64,000 bases of DNA, taken from the NCBI RefSeq assembly GCF_051014445.1, contig NC_135136.1, forward strand, positions 16,882,001-16,946,000, given 5' to 3'. Below the pieces are notes generated by a model, which worked only from the letters and a program-made list of their open reading frames with translations, had not been told where the DNA came from and ran no database searches. Source of the stretch: Colletes latitarsis. Taxonomy: Eukaryota; Arthropoda; Insecta; Hymenoptera; Colletidae. Both the position numbers and the translations under genes were made by a program. Shown here in pieces: positions 1-13,900 of the stretch. Position 1 is the first letter of the stretch, and every line of letters begins with the position of its first letter.

Positions 1-3000
1 GATTAATCGACTGTTTCAGTGTTGTACCACTTTACTACGTGATCCAAACCAGAAATAGCCAGGGATCTGTTCAACAAGTATGTGAATTATGCGAAAGTAT
101 GAGTCTGATGAGGGCAAATCCCAGGCCTAACCTATACCTAATATGCGTTTTCCTCTAAAATATTGATCGAAAGCAGCTTTAATGGACTGTTTCAGTGTGG
201 TACCACATTAGTACGTGATCCAAACCAGAATAAGCCAGGGATCTGTTCAACAAGAATGTGAAAAACTCGAATGTATGACCCTGATGAGAGCAAATCCCAG
301 ACCTAACCAAGACCTAACATGCGTTATTCTCTAAAATATTGATCGAAACCGGGTTTAATCGACTGTTTCAGAGTGGTACCACATTACTACCTGATCCAAA
401 CCAGAAATAACCCAGGATCCGTTCAACAAGTATGTGAAGAATGCGAAAGTATGAGTCTGATGAGGGCAAATCCCAGGCCTAACCTAGACCTAACATGCGT
501 TATCATCTAAAATATTTATCGAGACCAGGTTGAATTGACTGTTTCAGTGTGGTATCACATTACTACGTGATCCAAACCAGAAAAAGCCAGGGATCTGTTC
601 AACAAGTATGTGAAATATGCGAAAGTATGAGTCTGATGAGGGCAAATCCCAGATCCTATCCAGACCTAACATGCGTTATCCTCAAAAACATTGATCGAAA
701 CCAGGTTTAATGGACTGTTTCAGTGTGGTACCACGTTACTACGTGATCCAGACCAGTGAAAGCCCAGAATCTGGTCATCAAGTTTGAGAAATATGCGAAC
801 GTACGAGCCTGATGAGAGCAAATCCCAGACCTAACCAAGATCTAACATGCGTCATTCTCTAGAATATTGATCGAAACCAGGTCTAATGGACCGTTTCAGT
901 GTGGTACCACGTTACTACGTGATCCAGACCAGAAAAAGCCCTGTATCTGGCCGACAAGTATGAGAAATATGCGAAAGTATGAGCCTGATGCGGGCAAATC
1001 CTGCACCTGACCCAGACCTAACATGCGTTATCCTCTAAAATATTGATCGAGACCAGGTATAATTGACTGTTTCAGTGTGGTACTACATCAGTATGTGATC
1101 CAATCCAGAGAAAGCAACGTATCTGACCAACAGGTACGAGAAATATGCGAAAGTATGAGCCTGGTGAGTGCAAATCCCACACCTAACCGAGTCCTAACCG
1201 GCGTTATCCTCTAAAATGTTGATCGTGTCCAGGTTTAATCGACTGTTTCAGTGTGGTACCACATTACTACGTGATCCAAACCAGAAAAACCCAGGATCTG
1301 TTCAACAAGCATGTGAAGAATGCGAAGGTATGAGTCTGATGAGGCCAGATCCCAGACCTATCCCAGACCTAACATGCGTTATCATCTAAAATATTGATCA
1401 AAACCAGGTTTAATGGACTGTTTCAGTGTGGTACCACCTTACTACGTGATCCAAACCAGAAAAAGCCAGGGATCTGTTCAACAGGTATGTGAAATATGCG
1501 AAAGTATGAGTCTGATGAGGGCAAATCCCAGGCCTAACCTAGACCTAACATGCGTTATCCTCTAAAATATTGATCGAATCCAGGTTTCATGGACTGTTTC
1601 AGTGTGATACCACATTACCACGTGATCCAAACCAGAAAAAGCAATGGATCTGGCTAACAAGTATGAGGAATATGCGACAGTATGAGCCTGATGAGGGCAA
1701 ATCCCACACCTATCCGTGACCTACCCGGCGTTATCCTATAAATTGTTGATCGAGATCAGGATTAATCGACTGTTTCAGTGTGGTACCACTTTAGAACGTG
1801 ATCCAAACCAGAAAAAGCCAGGGATCTTTAAATCAAGTATGTGAAAAATGCGAACGTATGAGCCTGACGAGGGCAAATCCCAGACCTTTCCCAGACATAA
1901 CATGCGTTATCCTCTAAAATATTGGTCGAAACCAGGTTTCATGGACTGTTTCAGTGTGATACCACATTACCACGTGATCCAAACCAGAGAAAGCAATGGA
2001 TCTGGCTAACAAGTATGAGAAATATGCGACAGTATGAGCCTGATGAGGCCAAATCCCACACCTATCCGTGTCCTAACCGGCGTTATCCTATAAAATGTTG
2101 ATCGAGACCAGGATTAATCGACTGTTTCAGTGTGGTACCACTATACTCCGTGATCCAAACCAGAAAAAGCCAGGGATCTGTTCAACAAGTATGTAAAATA
2201 TGCGATAGTATGAGTCTGATGAGGGCAAATCCCAGGCCTAACCTAGACCTAACATGCGTTATCCTCTAAAATACTGATCGAAACCAGGTTTCATGGACTG
2301 TTTCAGTGTGATACCACATTACCACGTGATCCAAATCAGAAAAAGCAATGGATCTGGCTAACAAGTATGAGATATATGCGACAGTATGAGCCTGATGAGG
2401 GCAAATCCTAGACCGAACCCAGACCTAGCATGCGTTATCCTCTAAAATATTGATCGAAAACAGGTTTAGTTGACTGCTTCTGAGTGGTACCACTTTACTA
2501 CGTGATCCAAACCAGAAAAAGCCCCAGAATCTGGCCATCAAGTATGAGAAATATGCGAACGTACGAGCCAGCTGAGAGCAAATCCCAGACCTAACCAAGA
2601 CCTAACATGCGTTATTCTCTAGAATATTGATCGTTACCTGGTTTAATCGACTGTTTCAGTGTGGTACCACTTTACTACGTGATCCAAACCAGAAAAAGCC
2701 AGGGATCTGTTCAACAGGTATGTGAAATATGCGAAAGTATGAGTCTGATAAGGGCAAACCCCAGGCCTAACCTAGACCTAACATGCGTTATCCTCTAAAA
2801 TACCGATCGAAACCAGGTTTCATGGACTGTTTCAGTGTGATACCACATTACGACATGATCCAAACCAGAAAAAGCAATGGATCTGGCTAACAAGTATGAG
2901 AAATATGCGACAGTATGAGCCTGATGAGTTCAAACCCAGGCCAAACCTAGACATAACATGCGTTATCCTGTAAAGTATTGATCAAAACCAGGTTTAATCG

Positions 3001-6000
3001 ACTGTTTCAGTGTGGTACCACATTACTATGTGATCCAAACCAGAAAAAAACCCAGTATACGTTCAACAAGTATGTGAAGAATGTGAAAGTATGTGTCTGA
3101 TGAGGGAAAATCCCAGGCCTAACTTAGACCTGACATGTGTTACCCTCTAAAATATTGATCGAAACCAGGTTTAATGGACTGTTTCAGTGTGGTACCACAT
3201 CACTACGTGATGCAAACCTGAAAAAGCCCTGGATCTAGCCATCAAGTATGAGAAATATGCGAAAGTATGAGCCTGATGAGGGCAAATCCTAGACCTAACC
3301 CAGACCTAACATGCGTTATCCTTTAAAATATTTATCAAAACCAGGTTTAATTGAATGTCTCAGTGTGGTACCACCTTACTACGTGATCCAAACTAAAAAA
3401 AACCCGGGGTCTGTTCAAGAAGTATGTGAAAAACGCGGAACTATGAGCCCGATGAGGGCAAATCCCAGAACTATCCCAGCCGTAACATGCGTTATCCTCT
3501 AAAATATTGATTGAAACCAGGATTAATGGACTGTTTCAGTGTGGTACCACATTACTACGGGATCCAGACCAGAAAAAGCACAGAATCTGGCCATCAAGTA
3601 TGAGACATATGCGAAAGTACGAGCCTGATGAGAGCAAATCCCAGACCTAACCAAGACCTAACATGCGTTATTTTCTAAAATATTGATCGAAACCAGGATT
3701 AATGGACTGTTCGAGTGTGGTACCACATTACTACGGGATCCAAACCAGAAAAAGCACAGAATCTGGCCATCAAGTATGAGAAAAATGCGAAAGTACGAGC
3801 CTGATCAGAGCAAATCCCAGTCCTAACCTAGGCCTAACATGAGTTATTCTCCAAAATATTGATCGAAACCAGGTTTAATGGACTGTTTCAGTGGGGTACC
3901 ACATTACTACGTGATCCAAACCAGAAAAATACCCAGGATCTGTTCAAGAAGTATGTGGATATTGCGAACGTATGTGTCTGATGAGGGCAAATCCCAGGCC
4001 TAACCTAGACATAACATGCGTTACCCTCAAAAATATTTATCAAGACCAGTTTTAATTGAATGTTTCAGTGTGGTACCACATTACTACGTGATCCAAACCA
4101 GAAAAACCCCAGGATCTGTTTAACAAGTATGTGGAAAATGCGAAAGTATGTGTCTGATGAGGGCAAATCCCAGACCTAACCAAGACCTAACATGCGTTAT
4201 TTTCTAGAATATTGATCGAAACCAGGATTAATGGACTTTCGAGTGTGGTACCACATTACTACGGGATCCAAACCAGAAAAAGCACAGAATCTGGCCATCA
4301 AGTATGAGAAATATGCGAAAGTACGAGCCTGATCAGAGCAAATCCCAGACCTAACCTAGGCCTAACATGAGTTATTCTCTAAAATATTGATCGAAAGCAG
4401 GTTTAATCGACTGTTTCAGTGTGGTACCACATTACTACGTGATCCAAACCAGAAAAAACCCAGGATCCGTTCAACAAGTATCTGAAGAATGCGAAAGTAT
4501 GTGTCTGATGAGGGCAAATCCTAGAACTAACCCAGACCTAACATGCGTTATCCTCTAAAATATTTATCAAGACCAGGTTTTATTGAATGTTTCAGTGTGG
4601 TACCACATTACAATGTGATCCAAACCAGAAAAAGCCCAGAATCTGGCCATCAACTATGAGAAATATGCGAAAATATGACCCTGATGAGGGCAAACCCCAG
4701 AACTAACCTAGACCTAACATGCGTTTTCCTCAAAAATATTGATCGACACCAGGTTTAATCGACTGTTTCAGTGTGGTACCACATTACTACGTGATCCAAA
4801 CCAGAAAAAGCCAGGGATCTGTTCAACAAGTATGTGAAAAATGCGAAAATATGACCCCGATGAGGGCAAATCCCGGACCTATCCCAGACCTAACTTGCGT
4901 TATCCTCTAAAATATTGATCGAAACGGGGTTTAATTTACTGTTTCAGGGTGGTACCACATTACTACGTGAGACAATCCAGAAAAAGCCCAGAATCTAGCC
5001 ATGAAGTATGAGAAATATGCGAAATTATGAGCCCGATTAGGGCAAATCCTAGACCTAACCCAGACCTAACATCCGATATCCTCTAAAATATTTATCAAGA
5101 CCAGGTTTTATTGAATGTTTCAGTGTGGTACCACATTACAATGTGCTCCAAACCAGAAAACAACCCAGGATCTGTACAACAAGTATGTGAAGAATGCGAA
5201 AGTATGAGCCTGACGAGGGCAAATCCCGGACCTATCTCAGACATAACTTGCGTTATCCTCTAAAATATTGATCGAAACCAGGTTTAATCGACTATTTCAG
5301 TGTGGTACCACATTACTACGTGATCCAAACCAGAAAAAGCCCAGAATCTGGCCCTCAAGTATGAGAAAAATGTGAAAGTACGAGCCTAATGAGAGCAAAT
5401 CCCAGACCTAACCTAGACCTAACATGAGTTATTCACTAAAATATTGATCGAAATCGGGTTTAATCGACTGTTTCAGTGTGGTACCACATTACTACGCGAT
5501 CGAAACCAGAAAAAACCAGGGATCTGTTCAACTAAGTATGTGAAAAATGCGAAAATATGACCCCGATGAGGGCAAATCCCGGACCTATCCCAGACCTAAC
5601 TTGCGTTATCCTCTAAAATATTGATCGAAACGAGGTTTAATTTACTGTTTCAGTGTGGTACCACATTACTACGTGATCCAATCCAGAAAAAGCCCAGGTT
5701 CTAGCCATAAAGTATGAGAAATATGCGGAATTATGACCCTGATGAGGGCAAATCCCAGGCCTAACCTAGACCTAACATGCGTTATCCTCTAAAATATCGT
5801 TCGAAACTGAGTTTCATTTACTGTTTCAGTGTGGTACCACATTACTACGTGATCCAATCCAGAAAAAGTCCAGGATCTAGCCATGAAGTATGAGAAATAT
5901 GCGGAATTATGAGCCAGATTAGGGCAAATCCTAGACCTAACCCAGACCTAACATGCGTTATCCTCTGAAATATTTATCAAGACCAGGTTTAATTGATTGT

Positions 6001-9000
6001 TTCAGTGTGGTACCACATTACTACGTGATCGAAACCAGAGAAAACACAGGATCTGACCAACAAGTATGTGGAGAATGCGAAAGTATGTGTCTGATGAGGG
6101 AAAATACCAGGCCTAACCTAGACCTAACATGCGTTACCCTCAATAATATTGATCGAAATCAGGTTTAACCGACTGTTTCAGTGTGGCACCACATTACTAC
6201 GTGATCCAAACCAGAAAAAGCCCAGAATCTGGCCATCAACTATGAGAAATATGCGAAAGTACGAGCCTGATGAGATCAAATCCCAGACCTAACCAAGACT
6301 TATCATGCGTTATTCTCTAAAATATTGATCGAATCCGGGTTTAATGGACTGTTTCAGTGGGGTACCACATTACTACGTGATCCGAACCAGAAAAAACGCA
6401 GGATCTGTTCAACAAGTATGTGAAGAATGCGAAAGTTTGTGTCTGATAAGGGAAAATCCCAGGCCTAACCTAGACCTAACATGCGTCACCCTCAAAAATA
6501 TTGATAGAAACCAGGCTTAATCGACTATTTCAGTGTGGTACCACATTACTACGTGATCCAAACCAGAAAAAGCCCAGAATCTGGCCATCAAGTATGAGAA
6601 ATTTGCGAAAGTACGAGCCTAATGAGAGCAAATCCCAGACCTAACCTAGACCTAACATGAGTTATTCTCAAAAATATTGATCGGAAGCAGGTTTAATCGA
6701 CAGTTTCAGTGTGGTACCACATTATTACGTGATCCAAACCAGAAAAAACCCAGGATACGTTCAACAAGTATGTGAAGAATGCGAAAGTATGTGACTGATG
6801 AGGGAAAATCCCAGGCCTAACTTAGACCTGACATGCGTTCCCTCTAAAATATTGATCGAAACCAGGTTTAATGGACTGTTTCAGTGTGGTACCACATCAC
6901 TACGTGATGCAAACCAGAAAAATACCCAGGATCCGTTCAACATGTATGTGAAGAATGCGAAAGTATGTGTCTGACGAGGGAAAATCCCAGACCTAACCCA
7001 GACCTGACATGCGTTATCCTCTGAAATATTTATCAAGACCAGGTTTTATTGATTGTTTCAGTGTGGTACTACATTACTACGTGATCCAAACCAGAAAAAC
7101 CCCATGATCTGTTCAAGAAGTATAATGAAAAACTCGAAACTATGAGCCTGATGAGGGCAAATTCCAGACCTATCCCAGACCTAACATGCGTTATCCTCTA
7201 AAATATTGACCAAACCAGGTTTAATCGACTGTTTCAGTGTGGTACCACATTACTATGTGATCCAAACCAGAAAAAAACCAGGGATCTGTACACAAGAATG
7301 TGAAGAATGCGAAAGTACGAGTCTGATCAGGGCAAATCCCAGACCTATCCCAGACCTAACTTGCGTTGTCCTCTAAAATATTGATCGAGACCAGGTTTAA
7401 TCGACTATTTCAGTGTGGTACCACATTACTACGTAATGCAAACCAGCAAAAGCCCAGAATCTGGCAATCAACTATGAGAAATATGCGAAAGTACGAGCTT
7501 GATGAGATCAAATCCAAGACCTAACGAAGACCTAACATGCGTTATTCTCTAAAATATTGATCGAAACAAGGTTTAATGGACTGTTTCAGTGTGGTACCAC
7601 ATTACTACGGGATCCAAACCAGAAAAAGCACAGAATCTGGCCAACAAGTATGTGGAGAATGCGAAAGTATGTGTCTGATGAGGGAAAATACCAGGCCTAA
7701 CCTAGACCTAACATGCGTTACCCTCAAGAATATTTATCAAGACCAGGTTTAATCGACTGTTCCAGTGTGGTACCACATTACTACGTGATCCAAACCAGAA
7801 AAAAACCCAGGATCTGTACAAGAAGTATGTGAAGAATGCGATAGTTTGAGCCTGACGAGGGCAAATCCCAGACCTGTCCCAGACATAACATGCGTTATCC
7901 TCTAAAATATTTATCAAGACCAGGTTTTATTGAACGTTTCAGTGTGGTACCACATTACAATGTGATCCAAACCAGAAAAAGCCCAGGATCTAGCCATGAA
8001 GTATGAGAAATATGCGAAATTATGAGCCCGATTAGGGCAAATCCTAGACCTAACCCAGACCTAACATGCGATATCCTCTAAAATATTTATCGACACCAGG
8101 TTTAATCGACTGCTTCAGTGTGGTACCACATTACTACGTGATCCAAACCACAAAAAGCCCAGAATCTGGCCATCAAGTATGAGAAATATGTGAAAGTACG
8201 AGCCTAATGAGAGCAAATCCCAGACCTAACCTAGACCTAACTTGCGTTATCCTCTAAAATATTGATCGAAACGAGTATTAATTTACAGTTTCAGTGTGGC
8301 ACCACATTACTACGTGATCCAATCCAGAAAAAGCCCAGGTTCTAGCCATAAAGTATGAGAAATATGCGAAATTATGAGCCTGATTAGGGCAAATCCTAGA
8401 CCTAACCCAGATCTAACATGCGTTATCCTCTAAAATATTTATCAAGACCAGGTTTAATTGAATGTTTCAGTGTGGTACCACAATACTACGGGATCCAAAC
8501 CACTAAAAAGCCCAGAATCTGGCCATCAAGTATGAGAAATATGCGAAAGTACGAGACTGATCAGGGCAAATCCCAGACCTATCCCAGACCTAACTTGCGT
8601 TATCCTCTAAAATATTTATCAAGACCAGGTTTAATTGACTGTTTCAGTGTGGCATCACGTTACTACGTGATCCAAAGCAGAAAAAACCTTCGATCAGGTC
8701 AACATGTAAGTTAAAACTGTGAAAGTATGACCCTGATGAGGGCAAATCCCAGTCCTAACCTAGACCTAACATGCGTTATCCTATAAAATATTGATCGAAA
8801 CCAGGTTTAATGGACTGTTTCAGTGTGGTACACATTACTACGTGATCCAATCCAGAAATAGCCCAGGATCTAGCCATGAAGTATTAGAAACATGCGAAAT
8901 TATGAGCCTGATTAGGGCAAATCCCAGACCTAACCTAGACCTAACATGCGTTATCCTCTAAAATATTTATCAAGACCAGGTTTAATTGACTGTTTCAGTG

Positions 9001-10900
9001 TGGCATCACATTGCTACGTGATCCAAACCAGTGGAAGCCCTGGATCTGGCCAACAAGAATGAGAAATATGCGAAAGTATGAGCCTGATGAGAGCAAATCC
9101 CAGACCTAACCTAGACGTAACATGCGTTATCCTCAAAAATATTGATCGAAACCAGGTTCAACCGACTGTTTCAGTGTGGTACCACATTACTACCTGATCC
9201 AATCCAGAAAAAACCCAGGATCTGTTCTACAAGTATGTGAAAAATGCGAAAGTATGAGCCTGATGAGGGCAAATCCCACACCTATCCCAGACCAAACTTG
9301 CGTTATCCTCTAAAATATTGATCGAAACCAGGTTTAATTTAGTGTTTCAGTGTGGTACCACATTACTACGTGATCAAATCCAGACAAAGCCCAGGATCTA
9401 GCCATGAAGTATGAGAAATATGCGAAATTATGAGCCTGATTAGGGCAAATCCTAGACCTAACCCAGACCTAACATGCGTTATCCTCTAAAATATTTATCA
9501 AGACCAGGTTTAATTGACTGTTTCAGTGTGGCATCACATTACTACGTGATCCAATCCAGAAATAGCCCAGGATCTAGCCATGAAGTATTAGAAACATGCG
9601 AAATTATGAGCCTGATGAGAGCAAATCCCAGACCTAACCTAGACGTAACATGCGTTATCCTCAAAAATATTGATCGAAACCAGGTTTAATCGACGGTTTC
9701 ACTGTGGTACCACATTACTACGTGATCCAAAGCGGAAAAAGCCCACAATCTGGCCATCAAGTATGAGAAATATGCGAAAGTACGAGCCTGATGAGAGCAA
9801 ATCCCAGACCTAACCTAGACCTAACATGCGTTGTCCTCAAAAATATTGATCGAAACCAGGTTTAATGGACTGTTTTAGTGTGGTACCACATTACTACGTA
9901 ATCCAATCCAGAAATAGTCCAGGATCTAGCCATGAAGTATTAGAAATATGCGAAAGTATGGGCCTGATGATGGCAAATCCTAGACCTTACCCAGACCTAA
10001 CATGCGTTATCCTGTAAAATATTTATCAAGACCAGGTTTAATTGAATGTTTCAGTGTGGTACCACATTACTACGGGATCCAAGCCAGAAAAAACCCAGGA
10101 TCCGTTCAACAACTATGTGAAGAATGCGAAAGTATGAGCCTGATGAGGGCAAATCCCAGACCTATCCCAGACATAACTTGCGTTATCCTCTAAAATATTG
10201 ATCGAAACCAGGTTTAATGGACTGTTTCAGTGTGGTACCACATTACTACGTGATCCAATCCAGAAATAGCCCAGGATCTAGCCATTAAGTATTAGAAATA
10301 TGCGAAAGTATATATGATGATGGCAAATCCTAGACCTTACCCGGACCTAACATGCGTTATCCTCTAAAATATTTATCAAGACCAGGTTTAATTGAATGTT
10401 TCAGTGTGGTACCACATTACTACGTGATGCAAACCAGAGAAAACCCAGGATCCGTTCAACAAGTATGTGAAGAATGCGAAAGTATGAGTCTGATGAGTGA
10501 TAAACCCAGGCCTAACCAAGACCTAACATGCGTTATCCTCAAAAATATTGAGCGAAACCAGGTTTAATCGACTGTTTCAGTGTGGTACCACATTACTACA
10601 TGATCGAAACCAGAAAAAAACCCAGGATCTGTTTAACAAGTATGTGAAGTATGCGTAAGTATGAGTCTGATGGGGGCAAATACCAGGCCTAACCTAGACA
10701 TAACATGCGTTATCGTCTAAAATATTGATCGAAACCAGGTTTAGTGGACTGTTGCAGTGTGGTACCACATTACTGCGTGATCCAAATCAGAAAGAACCCT
10801 CGATTAGGTCAGCATGTATGTTAAAACTGCGAAAGTGTGACACTGATGAGGGCAAATCCCAGGCCTAACCTAGACCTAACATGCGTTATCCTCTACAATA
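1..10900. repeat. 176-bp satellite array, diverged left part
   Basis: Head-to-tail monomers of about 176 bp. The landmark CTGTTTCAG recurs at about 12, 188, 364, 540 and 715, and this spacing continues throughout. Each monomer carries TGTGGTACCACA or a variant, CTACGTGATCCAAACCAG, CCAGGATCT, TGATGAGGGCAAATCC, one or two CCTAAC motifs and ATGCGTTATCCTCTAAAATA. Neighbouring monomers differ at many positions and I see no long-period copies, unlike the region right of 20 kb. Two main subfamilies are mixed here: one reads GGATCTGTTCAACAAGTATG, the other GGATCTAGCCATGAAGTATG or GAATCTGGCCATCAAGTATG. No gene is seen in this stretch. Confidence 0.97.
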
Positions 10901-13900
10901 TTGATCGAATCCAGGTTTAATGGACTGTTTTAGTGTGGCACCACTTTACTGCGTGATCCATACCAGAAAAAACCCAGGATCTGTTCAACAAGTATGTGAA
11001 AAATCCGAAAGTATGAGTCTGATGAGGGCAAATCCCAGGCCTAACCTAGACATAACATGCGTTATCCTCTAAAATATTGATCGAAACCACGTTGAGTGGA
11101 CTGTTTCAGTGTGGTACCACATTACTACGGTATCCAAACCAGAAAAAAACCCAGGATCTGTTCAACAAGTATGTGAAAAATGCGAAAGTATGAGTCTGAT
11201 GAGGGCAAATCCCAGGCCTAACCTAGACACAACATGCGTTATCCTCTAGAATATTGATCGAAACCAGGTTTAATCGACTGTTTCAGGGTGGTACCACACT
11301 ACTACGTGATCCAAGCCAGAAAAAAACCCAGGATCTGTTCAACAAGTATGTGAAAAATGCGAAAGTATGAGTCTGATGAGGGCAAATCCCAGGCCTAACC
11401 TAGACACAACATGCGTTATCCTCTAGAATATTGATCGAAACCACGTTGAGTGAACTGTTTCATTGTGGTACCACATTACTGCGTGATCCGATGCAGAAAT
11501 AGCCCAGGATCTAGCTATGAAGTATGAGAAATATGCGAAAGTATGAGCCTGATGAGGGCAAATCCCAGGGCTAACCTAGACATAACATGCGTTATCCTCT
11601 AAAATATTGATCGAAACCACGTTGAGTGGACTGTTTCAGTGTGGCACCACATTACTGCGCGATCCGATGCAGAATTAGCCCAGGATCTATCTATGAAGTA
11701 TGAGAAATATGCGAAAGTATGAGCCTGATGAGGGCAAATCCCAGGCCTAACCTAGACCTAACATGCGTTATCCTCAAAAATATTGATCGAAACCAGGTTT
11801 AATCGACTGTTTCAGTGTGGTACCACACTACTACGTGATCCAAGCCAGAAAAAAACCCAGGATCTGTTCAACAAGTATGTGAAAAATGCGATAGTATGAG
11901 TCTGATGAGGGCAAATCCCAGGCCTAACCTAGACATAACATGCGTTATCCTCTAAAATATTGATCGAAACCACGTTGAGTGGTCTGTTTCAGAGTGGTAC
12001 CACATTACTACGTGATCCAATGCAGAAAAAGCCCAGGATCTAGCCATGAAGTACGAGAAATATGCGAAAGTATGGGTCTGATGAGGGCAAATCCCAGACC
12101 TGTCCCAGACCTAACATGCGTTATCCTCAAAAATATTGATCGAAACCAGGTTTAATTGACTGTTTCAGTGTGGTACCACATTACTACGTGATCCAATCCA
12201 GAAATAGCCGAGGATCTAGCCATGAAGTATGAGATATATGCGAAAGAATGAGCCTGATGAGAGCAAATCCCAGACCTAACCTAGACCTAACATGCGTTAT
12301 CCTCAAGAATATTGATCGAAACCAGGTTTAATGGACTGTTTCAGTGTGGTACCACATTACTACGTGATCCAATCCAGAAATAGCCCAGGATCTAGCCATG
12401 AAGTATTAGAAATGTGCGAAAGTATGAGCCTGATGATGGCAAATCCTAGACCTTACCCAGGCCTAACATGCGTTATCCTGTAAGATATTTATCAAGACCA
12501 GGTTTAATTGAATGTTTCAGTGTGGTACCACATTACTACGTGATGCAAACCAGAGAAAACCCAGGATCCGTTCAACAAGTATGTGAAGAATGCGAAAGTA
12601 TGAGTCTGATGAGTGATAAACCCAGGCCTAACCTAGACCTAACATGCGTTATCCTCAAAAATATTGAGCGAAACCAGGTTTAATCGACTGTTTCAGTGTG
12701 GTACCACATTACTACATGATCGAAACCAGAAAAAAACCCATGGATCTGTTTAACAAGTATGTGAAAAATGCGAAAGTATGAGTCTGATGAGGGCAAATCC
12801 CAGGCCTAACCCAGACATAACATGCGTTATCCTCTAAAATATTGATCGAAACCACGTTGAGTGGACTGTTTCAGAGTGGTACCACATTACTACGTGATCC
12901 AATGCAGAAAAAGCCCAGGATCTAGCCATGAAGTATGAGAAATATGCGAAAGTATGGGTCTGATGAGGGTAAATCCCAGACCTATCCCAGACCTAACATG
13001 CGTTATCCTCTAAAATATTGATCGAAACCAGGTTTAATTGACTGTTTCAGTGTGGTACCACATTACTACGTGATCCAATCCAGAAATAGCCGAGGATGTA
13101 GCCATGAAGTATGAGATATATGCGAAAGAATGAGCCTGATGAGAGCAAATCCCAGACCTAACCTAGACCTAACATGCGTTATCCTCTAAAATATTGATCG
13201 AAACCAGGTTTAGTGGACTGTTGCAGTGTGGTACCACTCTACTACGTGACCCAAAGCAGAAAAAACCCTCGATCAGGTCAACATGTATGTTAAAAATGCG
13301 AAAGTATGACTCTGATGAGGGCAAATCCCAGGTCTAACCTAGACCTAACATGAGTTATCCTTTAAAATATTCATCGAAACCACGTTGAGTGGACTGTTTC
13401 AGTGTGGTACCACATTACTGCGTGATCCAATGCAGAAATAGCCCTGGATCTAGCTATGAAGTATGTGAAATATGCGAAAGTATGAGCCTGATGAGGGCAA
13501 ATCCCAGGACTAACCTAGACATAACATGCGTTATCCTCTAAGATATTGATCGAAACCACGTTGAGTGGACTGTTTCAGTGTGGTACCACATTACTGCCTG
13601 ATCCAAACCAGAAAAAACCCAGGATCTGTTCAACCAGTATGTGAAAAATGCGAAACTATGAGTCTGATGGGGGCAAATCCCAGACCTAACCCAGACCTAA
13701 CATGCGTTATCCTCTAAAATATTGATCGAAACCAGGTCTAATTGACTGTTTCAGTGTGGTACCACATTACTGCGTGATCCAATGCAAAAATAGCCCAGGA
13801 TCTAGCTATGAAGTATGAGAAATATGCGAAAGTATGAGACTGATGAGGGCAAATCCCAGGCCTAACCTAGACCTAACATGCGTTATCCTCAAAAATATTG

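Noticed and set aside
7708..7917. Minus-strand short open frames in the satellite (also 17435-17638 and 18563-18781)
   Set aside because: They fall across monomers of the same satellite and are not shared by neighbouring monomers; chance frames.
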